Below are positions 57,188 through 64,000 of a DNA stretch of 64,000 nt, piece after piece. Every line of letters starts with the position of its first letter. The stretch's first letter is position 1. The stretch comes from Isoetes taiwanensis. Its lineage: Eukaryota > Streptophyta > Lycopodiopsida > Isoetales > Isoetaceae. Location: NCBI GenBank assembly GCA_021234155.1, contig JAJEKV010000124.1:1629094-1693093 (forward strand). The letters are read 5' to 3'. Position numbers and translations under genes: made by a program. The notes beneath the pieces are model-generated. The model made no database searches, had not been told where the DNA came from, and worked only from the letters and a program-made list of their open reading frames with translations.

Positions 57188-57690
57188 TACGACGTCTATT
57201 ACGACGTCCAGACGTCGTTTGCACGTCGATGATCGACGTCGAAACGTCGATAAACGACGTCTATTTCGACGTCGAAGGCCGATGTACGACGCTTATCGTC
57301 GCTATAATGCTGCCGCAACCGGGGCGCTTTAGCGGCGACATGACGCCGCTCAACGCCGTTAACATATCCGATCACGATACCTTTGGACCGCCGCTTTACC
57401 CATCAAGCAGCGCCCGGTAGGCCGGGCCGGGCGTGGCAGATGACCTCGGCGACGCCGTTCAACGACGGTGTACACGCCATCATGTTCGTCGGCGTGGCGT
57501 TGCCGGTAGCGTAAGCGACGACGTGGTCGCCGGGCGTGTGAAACGCCGCTCAACGACGTTCCGGGCGTGGTCGACACCTGCCTCGCCGCATTAATTAAGC
57601 CGGCTTTTCGGGGCGCCACGCAGACGGCGCCGCTCAACGACGCCGGCGGCGACGCGGGCCATGCGCATAACGCCGTTCAACGACGATTAA
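57188..57690. repeat. Left subterminal repeats of the CACTA-like element
   Basis: Dozens of ACGACGTC, CGACGTCGA and CAACGCCGTT strings occur in both orientations, a very CpG-rich pattern. Such subterminal motifs are where CACTA accessory proteins bind (as in Spm). The end at 57690 is sharp: the following DNA is almost pure A/T. Confidence 0.75.
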
Positions 57691-58255
57691 AGAATTTTGA
57701 TAAAAATATATTTATTTAATATTATTCAATATGATTTAATCGGACAGGTTAATATTCATATGCAAAATTAACAAATATTTAATATAAATAAATATTTAGT
57801 AATATTTATTAATATTAATATTATCAATAATATTAATAGTATTAATAAATATTAAATATGAACAAAATAAATCGAGAATAAATATTTAAAATTTTAAAAA
57901 TTCGAAAAATAGAAACAAATATTGATTAAATTATATTAATGGTAGATAAGCATTATTGTTTAATATGTAATTAAATGTTTAATAAATCTAAGAATAAAAA
58001 AATAGAATCGAGCATAAAATTAACATAACAAAAAAATCACAAATAATAAGAACAAAGCATAAAAAATTTAAATTGAATTCAATTAATATATTTCACAATG
58101 TAATTTGCACATTACAAAATATATTAAGTCTTTAGTTGTTGCTCTCTTCTTCTTCTTCTTCATTGGCTTCGTCTTTCATTTACCTGCATTATATTGTATC
58201 GCAACAATTAGTTCATTGTAGTCACAAATAATTATCTAATGAATGATACACACTT
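57691..58255. other. AT-rich spacer, no gene
   Basis: About 75-80 percent A/T by eye, with repeated AATATTTAATA strings. A TTC-rich stretch lies near 58145-58165. No frame has support. Confidence 0.5.
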
Positions 58256-59588
58256 CATCCCCCCTTTCACGCGCAGTGGCGTACGCGATGGCCGCATGAC
58301 TGCCTTGTTTGAAGGCCCTTTCGCGTTCATCTTTAGCAGCCGGGCGACCAGCAAATGACGCCTAGTGAGAATGAGCACCAAAACTAATGTTAGTGTTCAA
58401 CTCGAGAACCTACATTATAAACCAAATTTATACTTACAAATAGCTTATCCAGAAAGCCATAACCGCCAGACCCAATCTTATTGGCACTATGGCTGCCACT
58501 TGCTTCGTCGTACCTCGCGTCCAGCGCTGCCTTTGTTCTAGCTTCCCCTTTCTTTGATAATATGTTGGCCTTCAAACACTACAATGCAATACAAGGACTT
58601 AGTCCACATGGCATCATCTAATTATACGACTCATGGGAGAGATGATGTACTTGAAATGCCTCATTAGTCAACCAGATAGGCTGTGCCACTTCCTCTATCG
58701 GGACTCCTGTAGCTTTGGCAAGATCTTTCAGCTGCTTCTTCTGATTACCTCTGCAAAATATAAATAAAATATGAGTACAATGAGGTTATAATGAAGAACG
58801 AAAGAGCCTAATACACCGTGGATTTAACATGTTTACCACCGCTTTGAACAAAGCTCCCTCCATGAGATCTCTCCCCGACTTGAGCTCGGGATATTACGCT
58901 TCTAAAATCTCCTTGATCCTCTCTTTTTCCTCATCATAGGCTCCCCGAGTTCCAAATACCCTTGTGGACGTTATGGCAAACGCTATTTGTGACATTATTA
59001 GCCATCTTCCAAAAATTGTCGCCATCTGCAGTCTTTGTGGGCGCGGCAACTTTGCTACTACACTCAACATACGACTAACATATGAATATGTGTTAGTGAA
59101 CAAAAAAGGGCATAATTCAAGATGAACTCACTCAAATTGAAAGAGATGCCTTCGTGGAGGTGGTGCGGTGGTGCACGATCTTTAACGAGCTTGAAGAGGA
59201 ATTGCGTCCACTCCGACGTGGGCGGCCGGGCGCCTCGCCGTGGGGGTTCATTCTCCTCGTGCTTCGGAACGGCCCCAAGATTGAATTCGGAAGGAGTGTA
59301 TGAGCTATGACGTGGAGGGTCATGGGGCCCAGACCTCCGCCTACTTTGTTCAACGGCTGGCGCGCAAATCTCCATTTCTGCGGGGCGACATCCCGAATTG
59401 CAAGGCATTCCACCTATCTTCGGGGTTATCGCCTCGTTGATATCTCTGGAAGTTCCCTCGCTTCTTCGCCTTCCCGGCTGGATGCGAGGTCCTTTTTCCT
59501 CTCTTCTTCGGTGGTGGTGATGAGAAGAAGATCCGCCCATAACCACGACGGCGAACATTATGCATAGGAAAAGAAGGACGAACCGCAT
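58256..59588 (-). pseudogene. Possible CACTA transposase-accessory gene (Ptta/En-Spm-like)
   Basis: Minus-strand parts read in order. 59588-59064 is a basic, low-complexity N-terminus containing RPPTSEWTQFLFKLVKDRAP. 59103-58860 contains LPRPQRLQMATIFGRWLIMS and then KERIKEILEA followed by YPELKSGRDLMEGALFKAVV. 58760-58390 reads LKDLAKATGVPIEEVAQPIW, KGEARTKAALDARYDEASGS and NKIGSGGYGFLDKLF. 58330-58260 reads FAGRPAAKDERERAFKQG. The layout (basic start, helical middle, Gly-rich turn, charged end) resembles the Ptta/En-Spm family that accompanies plant CACTA elements. Some breaks may be introns; a stop after LEA is a real lesion unless spliced. Moderate certainty only. Confidence 0.4.
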
Positions 59589-60059
59589 TTACACGCTACA
59601 TTTAAAAACATTAGAACGTTAAAAAATAAATGGTTAACTTACATTTTATCCTAGAAAAAAATCCATACCAAATCCACACAATGGTGGAGGTGGCGGTGGT
59701 GGCGAGCTAAACCCGAATCGACCAACTTAAGCCTCTTAAAGGCCTTTGCGTTTAGGGTCATCAATAAGGCTACCAAGCCACGCGAGAAGTAAAGTTGTGA
59801 ACAATAGATATGCCATCGTGCAAATCCCATGGTTCTTTGGACATGTGCAAAAACTTGCAAGTTATTTATATGGAGTCGCGATGAATAACATAGTAGGAAA
59901 GCAACAAATGTTAGCAACATGGGAAGTTCATTACAAAACATTGGGATTTGAATAATTAAAAGTGTCTTTATATATTTGGTTATTAGACAATTAAAAAAAT
60001 TTAATACTCTTAAACATGGCAAGATATACAATATTGTATTCATTATTTGAGTTGTGACA

Positions 60060-61640
60060 ACAACAATTTTGACATCTCCAAGGCATCCATGCACTTCATG
60101 TGTCGTCTTTGTCTCACAACCATGGTAGAAGATATTCCAACACTTTGTAAGGCTTCAACAACCCGGAAGCTTTGGGTCGTGATGAGAATACGCCTTCACG
60201 TAGGCACATCATTCTTGTTTTGCTCCTCCAACTTGTCAAGACGTCGTTGGTACATATGGGTTGGATTAATCCATTGGGCATTGTTGTTATTATTAAACCA
60301 CTCCATTCGTCATTAGCAGCTTGCACGAAATCCAAAGCATCTCATAAATATATCCCAATGCATAGACATCATGAATTTCGTGTCCCCATACACGATCATC
60401 ATCCTTTTGATTTCTCAAACACGGTTTCCTCTAACCATGGATATTTTGCTTGTCCATCCGAAAGTAAATCACCGACACTTCAACAAGGGACGGCGCTCTT
60501 TGGCGTAAAATGAATTGCATTGTCCCAATCACCAATGGCCACCCACACATTTTGGTACTCATCATCAAAATGTAATTTGACTCTCTTGCAATTAAGCTTT
60601 GTGTGAGTGAAGTGGCCTTTGTGGATCTCAACGACACCTTCTCGCTAGGGCAAGAGCTATCTCGAACATCTTGATATACAACTCGCATTTTGCTCCTAAG
60701 TTCGGCCTATGTGTTTGTCGGGTTCTTCTTGGCTCTAGCAATTGCATTTGACCATCTTCTAAAACGTGACAAGTTATTAGGTAAATAGTCAAACAAGTGT
60801 GCAAGTGTCTCTCCATTCATGAAAGGTAGAATCACCATTGGCCCTATGGTATCCCCACTAGAGCTAGCAACTTCATATGCAAGTCCAATGGATGTAGCCA
60901 AAGCGGGGATCTCGGGCTCTTGAAGCGTGTATGTATCTTTGAGCCATCTCATACGTCTACGCCTCTATCTTTGCCCTTGAAAACCCATCCACTGTATAGC
61001 TCATCATCTTGGAAGTGTTGTGTTCCGTTGATTTTGATTTGATACGTGCGATGTGTTGGTTTCTCCTCAATAAGGTGTATCACATCCACGGCCTCTACGG
61101 GCATGGGATCAACAAAGATTGATGTGTTCATGTGATTCTCCAAAGAAAAGTGGGGCTTGCTAGGCCCCGCTCCCACTAGAGCTTCCCCCCTGATGCAAAG
61201 CATTTTTAATTACCTCCAACTGACGTGCATTGAGATCCGCAATGATGTTCTTGTGATCCAAACGTCGCTTCTTTGAGGAATTCCATGAAGCTACCCATTC
61301 CTTGACACGAGCCTCGGCATTGGGACTTTTAAGTCGCCTTTGAATGCTTCAAACATGTCTTCAGATTCATCCATGGGGTTTCCAATCATTGGCTTTACAT
61401 GTGTGTCAAGGAGAGAAGTCAACATTTCTTCTTGACCTGGCCATTTTGTGCTAACTCAAATTGGCACTTCCTTTTCACATGTCGACAAAATGGTCGACAC
61501 GTTGACCGGGTTTGCATCTCCCGATGGGACTTTTCGTTAGCACATATCTCATTTATGACCATGCGTCTAATCTCACTAATCATTAGTGTCTTCACAGTCG
61601 GGGCCATACCTACAAACCAATTTAGATTCATTAATCTTGC
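60060..61640 (-). pseudogene. Protein-kinase-like gene inside the CACTA-like element
   Basis: Reading the minus strand: a Cys/His-rich start (61631-61419, CRPFCRHVKRKCQ); a middle part (61203-60949, YQIKINGTQHFQDDELYSGW); then an N-lobe-like stretch (60952-60707) with EPEIPALATSIGLAYEVASS, MVILPFMNGETL and LSRFRRWSNAIARA. At 60690-60500 another frame has LYIKMFEIALALA, IHKGHFTHTKLNCKRVKL and WVAIGDWDNAI, in the positions of kinase subdomains VIa, VIb (catalytic loop, H-x-K-L-N in place of HRDLKxxN) and VII (GDWD in place of DFG). At 60400-60330 HDVYALGYIYEML fits subdomain IX. Frameshifts separate the parts. The altered catalytic Asp suggests a pseudokinase even before decay. It could be a captured host gene or a long-term passenger of this element. 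Confidence 0.5.
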
Positions 61641-61889
61641 TTTGTGACTTTTTTCAAACCTTCATTATGAATCTTTACCTACTTTCTTAAGAGTTAGTTT
61701 CCCTTTTAATTTTTTTTTTTAAAAACCAACTATTTAAATTTTTCTTGCTCTTAACCACTCCACATCAGTGTTTCTTTGACATCCCTAACATCTTTAAAAA
61801 ACAACATTCTTAACTAGAAACCCGAAAATCAATAATGCAATTTTTTTCAAAAACCCCTCCTTGTCCAATCCAGAAAGATTTCTATTTAT

Positions 61890-62265
61890 TGATATATTAA
61901 TAAAAAAAAAAACAAGAGTGGCGGTGAGCTTGGACCCGGAACACCTAGTCTTCTCCACTCAAAGGCGAGCCGACCATGCCCCTTGTCCAAGTCTCCCCAA
62001 ATTTTTCTAAACTAAATACATTAATCAATAAAATTTCAAGAGTAAGCGGTGAGCTTGGACCCGGAACACCTAGTCTTCTCCACTCAAGGCGGAGCCGACC
62101 ATGCCCTTGTCCAAGTCTCCCCAATTTTTTTTTTCTAAACTAAATACATTAATCAATAAAATTACAAAGAGTAACGGTGAGCTTGGACCCGAACACCTAG
62201 TCTTCTCCACTCAAGGCGGAGCCGACCATGCCCTTGTCCAAGTCTCCCCAAGTTTTTTTTTTTAA
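61890..62265. repeat. Three tandem ~126-bp units
   Basis: Each unit has GGTGAGCTTGGACCCG, then ACACCTAGTCTTCTCCACTC, GAGCCGACCATGCC and TTGTCCAAGTCTCCCC, and then an A/T-rich tail with ATTAATCAATAAAAT. Units begin at about 61921, 62046 and 62174 and differ by a few small indels. There is no coding evidence. Confidence 0.85.
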
Positions 62266-62670
62266 CCTAAATAAAACATTAAAATTTTATTCTCCTACTC
62301 AAACTCAAATTCTTACCTAGAATGTCTTCGAAATCAAAATCGATTTCCAAGAGCTTAATGCATTTTGTTATTAGTGTACATGCAAAAAATAAAGGCATTC
62401 AATAATTAGAAAACTTACATAAATAAAGAAATAAAAAAAAAAAAAAAACAAAAGACGATTCACATTGAAAAGATCATTGACATTAAAACTATTTACATTG
62501 TTAATTAAAAGAACTATATATTGACATGTAAAAATGAAAAAAAAAAAAAAAAAAAAAGAAAGAAGGGGCCTCGCTCTTTCAACGACGTCCCTTCTTGTAA
62601 TAAAAAATAGAGGAAGAATGGGCCTCGCTCTTTTCAACCACGCCCTTCTTCCATGGAAAAAAAAAAATAG

Positions 62671-62915
62671 AAGAGGAAGAAGAAGAAGAAGAAGAAGAAG
62701 AAGAAGAAGAAGAAGAAGAAGAAGAAGAAGAAGAAGAAGAAGAAGAAGAAGAAGAAGAAGAAGAAGAAGAAGAAGAAGAAGAAGAAGAAGAAGAAGAAGA
62801 AGAAGAAGAAGAAGAAGAAGAAGAAGAAGAAGAAGAAGAAGAAGAAGAAGAAGAAGAAGAAGAAGAAGAAGAAGAAGAAGAAGAAGAAGAAGAAGAAGAA
62901 GAAGAAGAAGAAGAG
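62671..62915. repeat. (GAA)n microsatellite
   Basis: About 80 uninterrupted GAA triplets, with further GAA runs at 62950-62970. The long Arg-, Glu- or Leu-only frames are artefacts of the repeat. Length may be misassembled. Confidence 0.97.
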
Positions 62916-63354
62916 ATAGGAAAGAAAGATTGAATAGAATGAGAAAGTGGTGAAGAAGAAGAAGAAGAAAAATGAATAGAAGATTGGAAGAACGGAAGAT
63001 TAGAAGGAAGAAACCAATGATTGGAAGATCATTGGAAGAAGAAGGAGGAGGATTCATTCATACTAATAAGAGGCGAAATGGATTGAAGAAAACAAGGATG
63101 GAAAGAAGAGGAGGATAGAAATGGGATGGATTGAAAACAAATAAGAAAAAAAACAAGAAGCCCTAAATCTATCAAACAACAAGCCTAATTCAAAAATAGA
63201 GTTGATTGATCCATTGAAATACCTTTGGATGCTTGCTTGAAGCTTGGAAAGGACCGCAAAAGGATGATCCGCGCCAAAAATCGCAAAAAAACGCCCTCCG
63301 GCCGCTTAGAACCAAAAAACTAGGCGCGGAAAAAGCTCTGTTTTTTGATAAAAG

Positions 63355-63462
63355 TTACGGGGCGTCGTTGAACGACGTCGCGAGGTCGTTAACGGCGTGC
63401 GCAATAAATCGTTAAACGGCGTCTATAACGACGTCTTTGTGTTAAACGACGTGCCTTTTTTT
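63355..63462. repeat. Right subterminal repeats of the CACTA-like element
   Basis: GTCGTTGAACGACGTCGCGA, then CGTTAACGGCGTGCGC, AACGACGTC and AAACGACGTGCC: the same motif set as at 57188-57690. The sequence after 63462 is T-rich, then (TAT/AAT)n-like. No CACTA terminus follows. Confidence 0.65.
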
Positions 63463-64000
63463 AAGTTATAATTATAAGTTATTATTATAATTATAATAAT
63501 AATTAAGTCAAGTGCACACAGTTCAATCCTTACAATTGCAATTGATGGTGAATTTGGCGAGAATGGGGCTCCATGTGACACATCCATTCCAAAGATTATA
63601 GTTGGCTCCACGGAGACCTTTGGAAGACCACGCGAAATTCCATCGATAACATCGTATTATATCCTCCACACTACAGGTTTAGTAAGTCTTGATTCAATGA
63701 ACGAGGGGAGCCATTATGGGGTACCAAGTGAGTTACCTTGGCATTAATTTTCAAAGCCACATTAAGTCAAGTCTTCGATCATTTATATTACGGGGAGGAA
63801 CTATACAGCGATTAACAACTCCAACGTCGCATGTAAACAGTTTGTTAAACGCCCCCGCAAAACATCTCTCTCGCATAAGTATGCATTGCATCTTCCTTCG
63901 TAAACTACATATAAAAGGAATCAAACCATTACACAGCATAGAGATCAGTCTTTCTGAGGTAGAATGCATAGAATAAACTCTGGTGGCTCTTTTAGCTGAG
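63463..64000. other. Possible exon trace, otherwise no gene
   Basis: 63510-63680 on the plus strand can be read ILTIAIDGEFGENGAPCDTS then IPKIIVGSTETFGRPREIPS without a stop, which looks coding. A host gene or another transposon gene may enter here. I do not recognise it. The last 300 bases also hold an 86-codon open stretch (63716-63976) without motifs. Confidence 0.3.

Larger units (their letters stand above)
57166..63462 (-). mobile_element. CACTA-like transposon, right end damaged
   Basis: The left end CACTACAAAACC (57166) is a typical CACTA-superfamily terminus. It is followed by about 500 bp of subterminal repeats based on ACGACGTC and CAACGCCG (57188-57690). Matching repeats in inverted orientation end at about 63460. 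A right terminus ending GTAGTG is not found, since sequence after 63462 becomes AT-rich, so the right end is probably deleted and no target-site duplication can be shown. The interior carries two reverse-strand gene blocks, a triple tandem repeat and a GAA microsatellite. Confidence 0.6.

Noticed and set aside
61921-62250. tRNA-like or SINE-like units
   Set aside because: The minus strand has a box-B-like GGTCCAAGC string, but no box A at the right distance, no cloverleaf and no target-site duplications.
62371-63057. 228-codon minus frame rich in leucine and 139-codon plus frame rich in arginine
   Set aside because: Both are translations of the (GAA)n microsatellite.
63660-63680. CACTACAGG as the missing CACTA terminus
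   Set aside because: It is in the wrong orientation for a right end, lies 200 bp beyond the subterminal repeats, and is part of a coding-like stretch.

Overview
The window reads as repeat-dense nuclear DNA of a land plant with a large, transposon-rich genome. The evidence is introns, a G-type lectin receptor-like protein, a plant pentatricopeptide-repeat (PPR) relic, a site-2-protease-like exon set, and Helitron, hAT and CACTA elements. A fern or other seed-free vascular plant is my best guess, from gene style and from the DUF7869-type element; this is inference and no single diagnostic gene proves it. Only one host-type reading frame is long and undamaged (the lectin protein at 421-1950). 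Nearly every other gene is broken by frameshifts or stops.

Layout. 1-3153: lectin receptor-like gene, an exon relic upstream and an inverted partial copy downstream. 3154-15673: a 12.5 kb transposon (element 1) with terminal inverted repeats (TIRs), a TTAT target-site duplication, a damaged DUF7869-type putative transposase gene, an opposite-strand gene of unknown function, and many copies of a palindrome (arms AAATTGGGCG / CGCCCAATTT). 15715-17527: second, decayed copy of the lectin block. 17528-22480: non-coding, with one Helitron 3' end. 22484-31940: a 19-bp minisatellite split by two different transposons, a 2.25 kb element (23361-25611) and element 2 (27780-31840, same family as element 1, CAAC target-site duplication). 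33140-36311: an inverted fragment of a third family member. 36605-37806: broken coiled-coil/RING gene. 38870-43150: PPR relic interrupted by a 3.7 kb hAT transposon whose target-site duplication is still readable. 43436-44060: site-2-protease-like exons. 47600-50222: CpG-rich tract ending in a Helitron 3' terminus and carrying a broken histone H3 gene that looks like the centromeric variant CENH3. 52032 to about 53750: reverse-strand Helitron with helicase and RPA-like remnants. 54785-57165: two further palindrome arrays. 57166 to about 63460: CACTA-like element with ACGACGTC-rich subterminal repeats, a possible transposase-accessory gene and a protein-kinase-like gene, both decayed.

The strongest candidate for something undescribed is the family of elements 1, 2 and 3. 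They combine a 16-25 bp TIR starting AAGCAYAATTTCATTA, 4-bp target-site duplications, a DUF7869-type protein as the only transposase candidate, and roughly 50 copies of one palindrome. That palindrome is conserved while the sequence around it differs completely from array to array. The window also contains three other unrelated palindrome families, so short palindromes in non-coding transposon DNA appear to be a recurring design here.
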